Shown here: positions 27,251 to 37,890 of the stretch, in pieces
Position numbering within the stretch: position 1 is the first letter of the stretch
How the letters are laid out: each line of letters begins with the position of its first letter
Assembly: GCA_022539475.1 (NCBI GenBank)
Contig: VCMS01000412.1
Location: forward strand, 18,696 to 81,673
Reading direction: 5' to 3'
Length of the DNA: 62,978 nt
DNA from: Gracilaria domingensis
Taxonomy: Eukaryota; Rhodophyta; Florideophyceae; Gracilariales; Gracilariaceae
Notes under the pieces: model-generated
Told to the model about the DNA's origin: nothing
Databases searched by the model: none
What the model saw: the letters and a program-made list of their open reading frames with translations, nothing else
Made by a program: the position numbers and the translations under genes

Positions 27251-29947
27251 TATATTTAGATCTTGCTCTTGCTTCCCGCACATTCGCTGTAAACAATGAT
27301 GAATTTAGCTTTTCTCTATGATACGACGCGCCCACGCTTTTTGCTCTTCAACGCATCGGCCCTGTATTGCAGGCACTCATTTTCATTTTCCCCAAAAAAT
27401 ACGTGTATGCTGCCACATGCATACTACGCGCGTAAGACATCTTTTCATATCAACCATAATTGGAAAACACGTCGAATGTGTGGTAAACACCAGACGCCAG
27501 CACCAGCTGGCTGCGCGGGCTGCAATTAGTGCACCACAGAGAGTTGATGCTTTCTTGTTGCAGTAACCGCAATTAGAGTAATTCAAAACCACTCACAACG
27601 TTCAATAGCGCCCACATTATTTACATTTGAGTTTCAATAATGTACACGAAACTGAACGAATATTTTTGATTTACCTACTCAACATCTTGCTCTATAAATT
27701 AGTGCAATACTTTAGAATCATCTTTTGGAGCTCAGAAAACAAAATTTCGTCCTCCGAAAGCCCGTTGGCGATAGGTGTTCGATACAGTAGAACGCCAAAT
27801 TTCACTCAACTGTTAGAGCATACCACGTAACTGAACAATGCGCAATGAAGTGGGCATGGCCTTGTGCCAATCCATTTTTTTCTCTTGCTCATATCTTTAC
27901 ACACGTCCGTACATTATAAGACAAATGACAACCAAACGTCTACGAGATGCATACAGTTCAAAGTAGGGAGACAATAACAGTTAAATTGCACCGTGTCTGG
28001 CCCAGTTTCTTATATGCGTAATCAGAAAGGATCAAAAAATAACCATCTTCGACGTGTGCACAGTTGCTCGTAGGGTGAGAATAAGAGTTAAAGTCGACCG
28101 GTAGATGTAAGAGATAAATCCTCCCGGGGGGGGGGGGGGATTAACACTTTAAAACAACTAAACGCAGAAAATAGCTACACATACTTCCTAAGTTTATAAC
28201 TTTGCAAGAGCCAGATCACACATGTTGACTAACTCCCTCCATATTCCAAAATTTTTGACTTGCATTCCAAACGCATGCAATCTTCTGTACGGGGCAACAT
28301 ATCAACTGGTTGCCCGTTGTTCTTTCTATTTGGTAAAGTCCTTTTGATCTCCATGCGTAAAATTCCGCGGCAGCCGTTGAAGTACATGTAGAAGTGTGAC
28401 GGCTGTTGTTGTCGATGAAAAAAACATTGCTTTCTTGTAGTGGAAAAAAGCTTGAAAACCATTTTTAGTTCAAGTCATTGCGACATTACCACTGCATGCA
28501 GCCAGTTCTTTTAAGCCTCCTTCACTATTTAATATGCGGGTTATTATCCAAAAACCTACGCACAGGAGCCGACCTGTTTCGGTTCACAAGCATCATACCA
28601 GCTCAATCTTAGCTCTTGGACTGCTTCATGCGCACATTCACAATCATATCCCCTCCGTATGACGAAGCATCTGCATATTTGTCATCAACTTAACGCGCCA
28701 TTTTGAGTGTGCGCTCAAGGTCTATGTTGATTTCAAAATAGGTTTTTAGCCGCAGTTATCACATCTTTGTCCAAATACTGTTCTTTCTGGTGGTGTTTCT
28801 CTGAGTGATATTCTCGAAATTGCCCCATCGCAAGGACCATATTATCAAGAGAGAAGTGTTTTGAAGCCCTTATTTGCAGTGCTCAAGAGTCAGTATGGAA
28901 ATTATTTGGCGCGATACAAAAGTACTAGTCAGGACGATCATGATGCTTTTCCTTTTTATGCTAATTGTAAACGCCATTTTTTCTAACCAAACAGAACGAC
29001 GCGTCTAGTGACAAACCCAAAGAGAGCAACACAAACAGCCCAAAAGTATCAGCCTAAACAGCGCAAGATAATATTGGAGCTCTACAAATAACACAACAGT
29101 CGAACAACAAACCTAGAACAAACCTGTCTTTTTCAATGTCTACGTCAAAACCAACAACCAAATACGGATACGCAGGTCAAGTTTCCAGTTGATCCACTGC
29201 ACGTCCCAAGTTCGTAGGTAGAAAAAGTACGTATGTACGATGAAAAGCATCAAAGTACAAACACAAGCCCAACAGAGAGCAACACACCACAACTTCAAAA
29301 ACAAAGGCAAAAAAGCAAGTCGCCCGTCAAAAGAAAAAAAATAAGGCGTAAGGTTGATAGCAAAGAAGCAAAAATCGTTTTGAACGAAAGTAAAGATGCT
29401 AAAGAAAAACGTTGACGACGAACATAGAGAGAAAGTAGACAATGCTGGGGGAGTCGTCGTGAGAGCTGAAGTGGTGTGCTGGAGTCGAGTTGGCTGCGAA
29501 GCCTCAAACTCCGGGGTTTATATCTATAATTCTTGTAGTTCATATTCCCTAAGTTGTACTTTGCTCGCCTTCTAGTCATAAATAACCTAGTGCTACTATC
29601 CATTCATAGTAGGTAGTGATGTCAGCGTACGGCTATTCGTTATTTAGGTTGGTGGTTGGTCGGGTCCTACATGGCTATTTAGATCTTGGGCTAACTCCCC
29701 AGGTCATATTCGTGTTCTTTATAATGCCATGATTTTCGTTCTTAATGTTGCATTATGTAGATTTGTGGTTGGTTATTGTCCTCGTGGCATCTTGACTTGT
29801 TCTCATCTCCTTATATATTTAGACGGTACCGATATTCTCACTTCTCTTTGTTGCCCTACAGATAGACAACTGTTGTTCGAACTTTCTCACCTTCAGTCTT
29901 ATAATGTCGGCAAAAAATATTTTAGCAACCGTGACAGATGACCATAC
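26504..29947. other. Promoter side of the GC island and A/T-rich intergenic region
   Basis: 26504-27250 is GC-rich low-complexity sequence, probably the 5' region of the minus-strand gene. From 27260 on the sequence is A/T-rich with no supported gene. Frames at 27296-27529, 28229-28462 and 29140-29442 are short or low-complexity. A G-homopolymer lies near 28126-28139. Confidence 0.45.
27249..27258 (+). promoter_or_regulatory. TATA-box-like element
   Basis: TATATATTTA stands at the downstream edge of the GC island, about 45 bp before an ATG pair at 27296. It may be a core promoter for a plus-strand transcript. The only ORF there (77 codons) is not convincing, so the target is unknown. Confidence 0.2.
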
Positions 29948-30921
29948 TGTGGGGCAAACTCGGAAGAGTGAAACCCACCAGACTATTCGAAGGTCCGCTC
30001 TCGTGAGAGATGGCAGACCAGTGACAGAGCCCTCTGTACCACCGTAACTCGGTTGTAAGGCCGAAGTGGCAACTGGCTATACCTACAGAGGTGATAGGCC
30101 ACGTGGTGAGGAAACGATGAGAAACTCCAGAGATGGGGTGGTATCGGCAACGATGAAACACGACCAACGACAGGTGTAGTCCCGAGAGGGAAAGCAACAG
30201 AAAACAACAACCAAACAACACCCACACGCGACGGGTAGGGCCTCCTCGGCACTGTGCCCGGAGCGGGGCGAGATCCTCCAACGGTAATGCACGGGTTTCC
30301 GTAAACACGGCAAAACTCTATACAGAGTCGGATCACTTCGTAATCTAGTCTTATACCTCCTCGGTACGACCCTCAGGTCCCGACATCAACGACAGATGTT
30401 CCTCAAAGGTACCGAGAGGGTAGGACCACCGTAACCAGACGTGGCTATACTCGCGAGAGTGATAACCCACGTAGGCGGTTGGCGCCAGAGCCTCACTCGT
30501 GTAGAGTCCACTCAAGAGAGCGCTACTCGACAAAGAGTTCACTTAGAAGTGCTCGGGTTGACTTTACAAAGGTGCTCGCGACGACGAGGTCGAGCTCACC
30601 TAAGTAGGTCTAAACTAACTATGTACACGTGGTGCACACCCGCAGGGGTCCGTACACGTGGCTAGCCCAGTGTCAGGCACCTCAGGTGCACTACCTATTG
30701 TCCCGTAATATGCACACACACGGTGGTGTAGTACACGCGTCCACCTAGCGGTATTGGCCAGCAATGGCAACCCTGATTACAGGTAACTGTGGGAAAGCCA
30801 TTCCAAAAGTAACCGCCAAAATTGGGTCCAACTCATAACTCTTCGAGTGCATCCTCGTATCACTCCCCTGAGTATATGAGGCGCATCATCCTGATAACCA
30901 CGCAAAATGCGTTGCTCTACA
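29948..30921 (-). repeat. 3' LTR of chromovirus copy A (974 bp)
   Basis: The plus strand starts TGTGGGGCAAACTC and ends GCTCTACA, giving TG...CA ends. The same left edge begins copy B at 38623 and copy C at 53001, each with a different flank, which fixes the boundary. Immediately inside is a purine tract on the minus strand. A TATA-like TATATGA at 30873-30879 faces the antisense ORF. Confidence 0.75.
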
Positions 30922-30937
30922 TCTCCCCCTCCTTAGA
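30922..30937 (-). other. Polypurine tract
   Basis: On the minus strand the bases next to the LTR read CTAAGGAGGGGGAGA, directly followed by the LTR start TGTAGAG. This is the plus-strand priming site expected at the inner edge of a 3' LTR. It is conserved as a purine run at the same place in copy C. Confidence 0.7.
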
Positions 30938-31000
30938 GCCGAGAACGACTTCGAGGCTGAAGTTTTGTGCGAAACGCAAGTACGTAAATACGTCACCATC

Positions 31001-32854
31001 ATGAGCGGTACCAACTCCTCGGTTTCTATACCTCGCAAGCGCGATACACACTCAAGCGAACAGAGTATTCAAGTATCCGAACTCGATCACAGTACATCAT
31101 CTGTCATTCCGATGAACCCGAATCAGTTTCCTCATCACCCGACGGGTCAGGCGAGCGCGTCGAACTACCCTCAGCCGGGTTCTGCGACGGCTCCACTGCC
31201 TCAGTCTCAACTGATGGTCCCGGTGAACGTTTCGTTATGGAATTCAGCGCAAGCGATGCCGCTGATGGCGAACCAAGCTGGTTGGATATCGAAGGAATCT
31301 CTCGCAGTACGCGATCCACTCCGTGATGGGTTTGCGTTCAGCCGTGCACCGTGGTTTCATCCGGTAGCTGTTAACGATGACACTCTCCTGGAGTCGTATG
31401 CCGAAAACGGCTTCCTACCGGGCGGTCTGCCGTTAGCGGTAGTGCAATCCCCAGAATGGAAAGTTCGTATAGCGATCGACCCGATGCTCCTCCGGTACGA
31501 TACCCGCGAGGGTGAGAACCTGAACACCGCGCGCGCGGAACACGCGAAGTTGGCGTACAAGAGACTCAGTCGAGTGCACCTCGAGCACCTGGTTCCACCG
31601 TCATATGGGTTCGATACTCCGTTCTACCGTACTTTCGGTAAAGTCCGATATGGAGACAACTTGGCGACGTTCGACCATGCGCGGTACGCCGGCGATGGCC
31701 CGTCCACATCGAGGTTGATGTTGTGCTGGAATCGGCCCATACTCCGAGCGGAGTTCCGTTATCTTCGCAAGAACGCTTCCCAGGGTGGGTTCGTCAACCG
31801 CATTCGGTTTGAGCGGAAAGCTCGTTCCCGTCATGGGTATCTGATTCCGTACCCGAATATCGAGACCGAGAGGTACAGACCGCAGGCCTTTGTTGGACGG
31901 TTCCCTCCTCTACCAGATTGGTGGCGTGATGTGGAGGTACCCAAAGGGTGTTTTGCAGAACTGCCTCCGTGCTTGAGTTACATCGGCTCCCGATTGATCA
32001 GCGATCCGCGTTCAGGATGGTGGGGTCTGGTAGCCGGCGAGTGGGCGGCACGCGTAGCAGCGTTTCTCCTCTGGGAGGCTTACGACAACTACCGTGTTTG
32101 GTATATTCCGCCGATGCTTCGCAGCATTATCCGCTCGCTGGATTTGCACACTCCCTTGGGGTCCGAAGAGAACGTGGATGAGATCCATTACATCTTGGAT
32201 GTTATCGATGGAGTCGATTGGGAAACGGTGCCCCGTTCGCAGCGTGGGAAAGGTCCTCGTCGTCACTACGACCGCTCACCCGGTAGGAGACATCCCACCG
32301 CAGGAGATTTCGTGTATTACGACCCATGGGAGGGTACGATGACGACTAGCGCATATGCCGAGTGGGCAGCGAACCAGCCACGGTCGATTCCAGACAGTCA
32401 CCCCGTTGGGTTCATGTTCAGTGACAACTGGGTCGCCCCAGTAGATCTGGATGATCCGAACATGGATACCGGTGGAGAGGCGGCGGGAGCACTCGTCGAG
32501 ATGGATCAGGAGTTGGTGAACGACGTACCGGCGGCGAATCAGGTGTTGCACGCCAGCGGCGGGGTACCCCAGGCTCCTGTGGGTTGGAATGTTCCGACTC
32601 AAGCGAGTGTTCCGGTGGTGGGTCCGGCCCCTGTAGCGGCTACCGTTCCTTCGGTCCTTCCGGCCCCGACAGCTCCGGTCGCTCCGGGAGATTCTCCGGC
32701 GAACATCGCGATGTTGCGCGCCAGTCTCCAGAACGCTGGAATTATCGTGCCCGATCATCTCACCACTATGGCAGGGATACTGGCTTACGCCGTTCCGCAC
32801 CCTTCGCACGGTCCCTCCGGTAGCGGCGGTGCCGGTCCCTCATCGGGGGTGTAA
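31001..32854 (+). CDS. Antisense accessory ORF of the chromovirus
   Basis: This 617-codon ORF runs opposite to gag-pol, between the chromodomain end and the LTR. ATG 31001 has a strong context (caccatcATGAGC); the frame upstream has no ATG. The product starts with a Ser-rich stretch and a basic IPRKRD patch. A central domain rich in Trp, Tyr, Arg and Pro follows (for example LPDWWRDVEVPKGCF, GWWGLVAGEWAARVAAFLLW), and then a Pro/Ala/Val-rich tail ending in Gly/Ser repeats. I recognise no domain. It is not an envelope-like protein: I see neither a signal peptide nor a convincing membrane anchor. Copy C keeps the start codon and the first ~20 residues with only substitutions. Some plant gypsy elements (Grande) carry an accessory gene in the 3' region, but I see no specific similarity. 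Confidence 0.7.
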   Translation: MSGTNSSVSIPRKRDTHSSEQSIQVSELDHSTSSVIPMNPNQFPHHPTGQASASNYPQPGSATAPLPQSQLMVPVNVSLWNSAQAMPLMANQAGWISKESLAVRDPLRDGFAFSRAPWFHPVAVNDDTLLESYAENGFLPGGLPLAVVQSPEWKVRIAIDPMLLRYDTREGENLNTARAEHAKLAYKRLSRVHLEHLVPPSYGFDTPFYRTFGKVRYGDNLATFDHARYAGDGPSTSRLMLCWNRPILRAEFRYLRKNASQGGFVNRIRFERKARSRHGYLIPYPNIETERYRPQAFVGRFPPLPDWWRDVEVPKGCFAELPPCLSYIGSRLISDPRSGWWGLVAGEWAARVAAFLLWEAYDNYRVWYIPPMLRSIIRSLDLHTPLGSEENVDEIHYILDVIDGVDWETVPRSQRGKGPRRHYDRSPGRRHPTAGDFVYYDPWEGTMTTSAYAEWAANQPRSIPDSHPVGFMFSDNWVAPVDLDDPNMDTGGEAAGALVEMDQELVNDVPAANQVLHASGGVPQAPVGWNVPTQASVPVVGPAPVAATVPSVLPAPTAPVAPGDSPANIAMLRASLQNAGIIVPDHLTTMAGILAYAVPHPSHGPSGSGGAGPSSGV

Positions 32855-33223
32855 GATGACCAGCAGGGCTAGAGGACTTGGTCCTTAGTATAAGATAGAA
32901 ACAGTAAAACCATCTAGTGGTAACTTTCCCTTCACCCTTTTGCCTGTTCTCCACGAACTTGATCGATCTTCGATTACTTCTTCACTCACACTGTGTTCAA
33001 GTGTACTTCACTTCTTTGGTGCTTCTTCTACTCTAACCGTTTTAAATCGGTACAACCGGCATTTCGGTATGCTCTTCTTTCTTTCTTCTCACTTCCTCTA
33101 GTTAAGTCTTCACCGCTTCATTGGTCTTCTTCCTTCATTCATCCCCACACAGAAGGGGTCAACTCTCCATTCTGAGTCTTCCGCATCGCGGTATAGTTGA
33201 AAGCTCCTCACCGGGAACGGTTC
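32855..33223. other. Spacer between the antisense ORF and the chromodomain end
   Basis: Both coding strands converge here, so it should hold the 3' UTR of the antisense ORF and the end of pol. It is pyrimidine-rich on the plus strand. No further gene is supported. Confidence 0.4.
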
Positions 33224-33577
33224 TTATCCCACCTGGGCTTGGTCCAGGTTGGACGGCAAGGCTGACCGAGTGCGACGGTGGTATGAAACGATCTTCGACC
33301 TAGGTAGGTGCTCGACCGGCTCCATGGTGTCCTCCTCGGCGGAGTAGCCATACCATCGCACTTGGTACAGTACCGTCCCATCGGGGTCTACAACATGACG
33401 TACGATACGTTCGATCACGTATTCCTGCGGGTACACCTCGGTGTTTGACTGCTCTCCTTCACCCATTGTGGTTTCGTACCTTCGAGGGTGGCGAGGTGGT
33501 GGCCGGCTAACCTCTAGAGGGGTTCCTCTTGGACTTAACCAGTCACGACTCACTAGGAGTTCCTCGCTGCGCGACAA
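33224..33577 (-). CDS. Chromodomain at the C-terminus of pol
   Basis: The frame contains YVIERIVRH, then LYQVRWYGYSAEEDTMEPVE and LPRSKIVSYH. This matches the canonical chromodomain pattern: Tyr, the (V/L)xW-x-GY strand and the [ND]T-x-EP-x-x-x-L helix start. Such domains direct chromoviral integrase to modified chromatin. The aromatic-cage positions Y, W and the E-x-x-T segment are largely kept. A TAG at 33578 separates this frame from the same-frame segment 33581-34108, a Ser/Arg-rich linker of pol, so the copy is slightly decayed or has a sequencing error. Confidence 0.8.
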   Translation of the reverse strand: MSRSEELLVSRDWLSPRGTPLEVSRPPPRHPRRYETTMGEGEQSNTEVYPQEYVIERIVRHVVDPDGTVLYQVRWYGYSAEEDTMEPVEHLPRSKIVSYHRRTRSALPSNLDQAQVG

Positions 33578-34996
33578 CTACAACTTACGCCAGGAGCGTC
33601 CAATCTTCAACCTGAAAGGTTCTTCTTGAAGTACTCTCCTTCTTGAGTCTGACGAGCTTCGGCTCGTTTTGGTTGAGCTTCCGACCGTCCAACGGTAGCT
33701 TCGGGATTCTGAGCTCCTCTTGCTATCCAGAAGGATCGTCCGTGCGACGGAGAACGGGCAGGGTCTCGCTCGTGCGCCATGGAGGCGGATTGACCAATCA
33801 CGGTGCATATCGCGGCCTTCTGGTTGGCCAGGCGGTGGCACGTGTGAGCCACGAGTTACCCTAACAGGTGTCCGTTCGCCTACGGTTGGCGACCGTACAT
33901 CGTGCACCGTGCACGTGTGGTACTCGCGCACGCGACTTACTGTCAGCAGTTCCCCGCGTCGGCGGTGCTTTCCATACGTCACCACGTCACACAACGTGTT
34001 ACTCTCCACTTGGTGTGTCATGAGTCCTCTGCCACGCGGCGTGGGTGCACCATCGACGGTTTCCAAACTCGTACTTCGTACTTCACCTTTCCAAGGTTGT
34101 TTTCCCAAATAATACGCGGGTAAGTACGACTTCTCGTTTCCTCATACCACGGCGTGGTTAACACCGGTCGGTAACATTGAGCTGATCTACCGCTTGCGGT
34201 TCTGCGTTCTCCGGGAAGCCCGGGTCTACAGATACTGTCTTCTCCGCTCTGCGGGTGGTGACCTCACTCAGTTGTGGTGTTCCCGACGGGGTTACGTTAT
34301 CCACAGCGTTGTGTACCCCCTGGGTGGGTCGTGTCGTTTCCAGCGCGTTGCTCAACGAACTCGACGGAGTATCACCACGAGGTACAGCGCCTCGGCGCAC
34401 CACAACGCTATCGGTAGAGACGGCGAGATTGTGGCGGTACCTTGCGACACAGTGTGACCGTGCGACGCCGGTGTAACGGGTTCCGTACTTTCCTCCCCCT
34501 CCTTAGGCGGTGGCACGGGAGCCACGACGTCCGGTGGGGGGTCAACTCTAGTTGAGTTTTCCTCTTCGTCTCCCGCAACGGGTTGTGCTACCCGCGTGGG
34601 TGATTCTGACTTCGGTAGATCCGATAAGCCGCGATCAGGGCGGAGAGTCGCAGGGCGCGAAGATACGACCTGTTCGTCCCCTGTAGCTTCACCCAGTTGG
34701 GTGTTAACGTGAACGTAGGGTGTGGGGCCAGCGCGACACGGTCTAACGATATCCGTTCATGGAGATTATTGATATCCAATACTACGGTATCGTCCGTGAC
34801 GGAATAACCTTGTAGGGTCCTTCCGCGATAGGCGAGAGCTTGTGGCGGCGTTCCTTCTCCGGATTATAGTATTCTTTGCGGAGAAATACCATATCGTCTG
34901 GTTGACCTTTGGTAATGGGGTCTTAACCTTCGCATCGAAGTTGCGCTTATAAGCGGCCTGCGCCTTATCCATCGCTGTGCGAGCGACCGGTACCAT
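33578..34996 (-). pseudogene. pol linker between integrase and chromodomain, frame-broken
   Basis: Segments in three frames (34996-34766, 34779-34588, 34403-34158, 34108-33578) continue the integrase C-terminus. They are rich in Arg, Thr and Pro. One part (DKAQAAYKRNFDAKVKT) matches the usual gypsy integrase C-terminal region. Frame changes suggest indels. Confidence 0.5.
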
Positions 34997-35663
34997 TTTG
35001 GTTAACCAATCCTTCCAAGCGTTCTGTATAACCCAACAGACGGGTACGTAGAAAGCGTTTCTTGAGCCTCGATTGCAACCGGTGGCGGTACTCTTGACAA
35101 TACCAACTCAAAGGTGCTAGCTTCGTTACCCGGTGGACTTGGGTGTTGTACGCATACGTAATAGCGTCCGTATACAAATCCCAATCCTTAGGATGATCTG
35201 CCACATAAGATCTTAATGCATTCAGCATGGTACGGTTAAATCGTTCTACCTGACCATTTGTTTGGGGGTGGTAGGTGGTCGTAAATAAATTCTTGACACT
35301 CAAGATCCGACAGACGTCCTGGAAAAACTTCGACGTGAACTGTGAACCGTTATCTGATAATAGATGAACCGGTGGACCGTACACAAAGACCCAGTGGGTG
35401 ACAAAAGCTTGTGCAACCACGGTGGCCGTAATCCGTTTCAGCGGGACTGTCCGTACCAACTTAGAGAACCGATCGGTGATAACCAGAAGGTATCGATTAC
35501 CTCTTGCGGTTCTGATCAATTCACCTAAGATATCGATAGCGATAAACTCCAAAGGAGACCGTGCTGGGAACAGCGTTAACTTCTTCGAGTACTTACGAAG
35601 TTTCACGTTATTCTTAGCGCACTCGGTGCAAGAGCGTCGTACTGCGTAGCAGTCCAATGCCAT
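34965..35663 (-). CDS. Integrase core of chromovirus copy A
   Basis: The 232-codon segment shows the retroviral integrase catalytic triad: Asp in FIAIDILGE, Asp in LLSDNGSQFT and Glu in NGQVERFNRT. The YHPQTNGQ signature is typical of Ty3/gypsy. The zinc-binding Cys pair CTEC lies at the start; the His pair is in the preceding segment (35958-35692, THYVKVGAH). It would insert element cDNA in the nucleus. The frame is clean here, in contrast to copy B. Confidence 0.85.
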   Translation of the reverse strand: MALDCYAVRRSCTECAKNNVKLRKYSKKLTLFPARSPLEFIAIDILGELIRTARGNRYLLVITDRFSKLVRTVPLKRITATVVAQAFVTHWVFVYGPPVHLLSDNGSQFTSKFFQDVCRILSVKNLFTTTYHPQTNGQVERFNRTMLNALRSYVADHPKDWDLYTDAITYAYNTQVHRVTKLAPLSWYCQEYRHRLQSRLKKRFLRTRLLGYTERLEGLVNQNGTGRSHSDG

Positions 35664-35691
35664 TGACGCCAGTAAAAATCCCTACGCAGGG

Positions 35692-35958
35692 TCAAGTATA
35701 GTTTTCGACCTCCTGGTGGGCTCCTACCTTCACATAGTGTGTCATTACCAACACACGGTTTTGCAGCGAGTATGGGACCACAATTTGGGTATACGCTTCG
35801 ACCAACCTAACCAGGTACCCCTGATCGTTAACCTGAAAAGGTATACGATCTCCTCCATTGAGACGAGCGCGAATTCGCGTACAAAACTCATCCGTTTGCT
35901 GTTCTCGGATCATCTCCTCGGGAGTGATGGGTACAAAAGATCCAGTCAAGGGATCCAC
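35692..35958 (-). CDS. Integrase zinc-binding N-terminal region
   Basis: The 88-codon frame precedes the integrase core and shares its register (35958 and 35663 are both frame 2), interrupted by a stop near 35692. It ends with the HxxxxxxH part of the HHCC zinc finger. Upstream residues (PITPEEMIREQQTDEF) match the usual linker after RNase H. Confidence 0.6.
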   Translation of the reverse strand: MDPLTGSFVPITPEEMIREQQTDEFCTRIRARLNGGDRIPFQVNDQGYLVRLVEAYTQIVVPYSLQNRVLVMTHYVKVGAHQEVENYT

Positions 35959-35991
35959 TTCTCAGAAGTGAGCAGGATGTCGTCACAGATG

Positions 35992-36503
35992 TCATCCGAC
36001 AAGGATTCGACCCAACCTGCTTGTTCTTCCCACCATAAAGCATGGTATGTCCAGATCGTCAACTGGTGCGGCTTCTGCATCTGTCCCCAAGCGGGAGAGT
36101 GCATCTGCCTGCAGATTCAACGTTCCTTTTTTGTACGTAACTGTGAAATCGAACTCCGATAACCTCAAGCGCCAACGCATCAAGCGTCCTGATGGTTCCG
36201 AGATTTCCATGAGCCATCGGAGAGATGAGTGGTCCGTATGTACCGTAAATGGTTGCCCATAAGATATGGCCTCAGTGTAGTTAGAGCCCATACAACGGCT
36301 AAGCACTCTTTCTCCGAAACTGAGTAGTTACGTTCGTGTACGTTCAAGGATCGCGACCAGTATCCAATTGGATGTCTCACGCCGTCTTCCGTGACCTGAA
36401 ACAGGGCGCAACCAACCTGGTGTGCACTGGCGTCAGTGTCTACTTCGAATGGAAGTCCTAGCTTAGGCAAAGCCAAGATTGCAGGTGACGTTACTGCGGT
36501 CAT
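35992..36503 (-). CDS. RNase H domain of pol, frameshifted
   Basis: Two overlapping frames cover a gypsy RNase H. The first (36503-36180) has FEVDTDASAHQVGCALFQ, YWSRSL and the catalytic-Glu helix SEKECLAVVWAL. The second (36306-35992) has FTVHTDHSSLRWLM and the end motif LQADALSR. A single frameshift near 36260 separates them. Confidence 0.75.
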
Positions 36504-36757
36504 TTAATGCGAAAAGGGCAGACGCTGTCACAGCGTCGCCTATGGCGGTTCCTAGTTGAACTGCGTTGACCTTTTCTCAAAAGGTGGTTAAGAGGTTGTC
36601 GCGCAAATATCTCTGCGAAGTTCGGGACAAAACTCCAACAATATACAGTGTACAAAGACCCAGAAACAACTGCGCGAGTTCCGTTTTGTCGTAGGGTGTT
36701 CGCCTTCCTCAGCGACTTCACGCGAACGCGTCAACTGAGAGCGTCCAGTCGAATGAT

Positions 36758-37321
36758 TTATGCCCTAGTATTTACAGAACTCGTGAAAAACTCGCACTTC
36801 TTGAGTGTTTCAGCGTAATGCCCGCCGTCCCTTGAGACTGCTTTCTGACGTCCGGACGTGCTGTTATAGTTGATCATCAAAGGTATCCGGACGAACACGA
36901 TGATATCGTCAAGATACACCCAAGCAGGTTCTTCCACCTTGAAGTCGAAGCTCAAGAGGATATCGATAGCACGTTGAAACGTAAGCCGGTGCGTTGGTTA
37001 ATCCGAACGGCATTCGCTTAAACCCGGTACAAACTTGGTCGGCACACAAAAGCAGTTTTGTGTCCTTATCCTTTTCACGGCTCGGAGAACTTTGCTCAAG
37101 TATCCCTAATTGGCATCCAAGGCGGTGAACACTTGCTAGCACTCCCAAAGCGAGTCAATGTATTCGTCGCATTACCTGGGTTTATGGGATTAAACGTCGT
37201 GTTGGACGGTGGACACCGAATTTATGACGACGGTGAATCAAGTACAGAATCCCGACCGGCGTATATCTCCAGTCGCTCTTTTGGACGTATAGCACACGAG
37301 GTGAGGCCCAATGCGGATTGA
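36758..37321 (-). pseudogene. Reverse transcriptase of copy A, degraded towards the gap
   Basis: The region preserves FKRMPFGLTNAPA and YLDDIIVF (the YxDD catalytic box) but in different frames with many indels. The quality loss increases towards the N-gap, so these breaks look like consensus errors rather than mutation. The same region in copy B (45528-46011) is readable. Confidence 0.7.
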
Positions 37322-37805
37322 GCCGCCTCTTTATGTTGCCATGCGTCGTTAACTAGTCTCCGGTCTCAGAGCGTGGAGATTGCGCTTGTCTTCCCTAGTA
37401 TGAGGGACCAGTCCGATAGTAATAGGATTGTTGAAAGTGGGGCTAGTACCTGCGATAGTAGGTTCCAATACGGTTCCGTGATTCAATTGTTCCCGAGGGC
37501 ATCCATCCCACATGGGAGTTGCCTTGCTCTCTCTCCGATAAATCTAAGGGGCTCTTCTACTCCCTCGAACATTTCTCTAGACTTCCTTCTATGAGATTCA
37601 GCGTGACAGATCATTAAATTCAATTGCCAGTCCTGACAGGTCGTATCTTGCCGTTCCATATAGGTGAGGCACGCTGTGACTCCTCTCAGGTGCCAGCGAT
37701 TCAGGTTAACTTCGCCGCCGAAGGATAGACCGATGCCGGTAAAGCGGTTTCCGCTGATCCCTCCCCCTCCTGTAGCCGGTTCTATACCGAGAACATCGCA
37801 ACGGG

Positions 37806-37890
37806 NNNNNNNNNNNNNNNNNNNNNNNNNNNNNNNNNNNNNNNNNNNNNNNNNNNNNNNNNNNNNNNNNNNNNNNNNNNNNNNNNNNNN
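37806..37890. other. Assembly gap (85 N)
   Basis: A run of 85 unknown bases joins two contigs. Both contig ends are rich in indels, and both sides carry the same chromovirus in the same orientation. Confidence 1.

Larger units (their letters stand above)
29948..37805 (-). mobile_element. Ty3/gypsy chromovirus, copy A (truncated at the gap)
   Basis: Reading on the minus strand from the gap: reverse transcriptase, RNase H, integrase with a zinc-binding N-terminus, chromodomain, a long 3' region, a polypurine tract and a 3' LTR. The domain order RT-RH-IN plus a C-terminal chromodomain is diagnostic of chromoviruses. An ORF on the opposite strand occupies 31001-32854. Quality is good up to about 36.5 kb and then declines into frameshifts towards the gap. 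gag, protease and the 5' LTR of this copy are not seen. Confidence 0.9.

Noticed and set aside
28126..28139. Homopolymer G run and other mononucleotide runs (16406, 26530, 38925) as functional elements
   Set aside because: Simple repeats prone to sequencing error; nothing around them suggests function.
31104..31319. Minus-strand frames inside 31001-32854 as the real pol continuation
   Set aside because: They are short and frame-broken, whereas the plus frame is open for 617 codons and its start is conserved in copy C.
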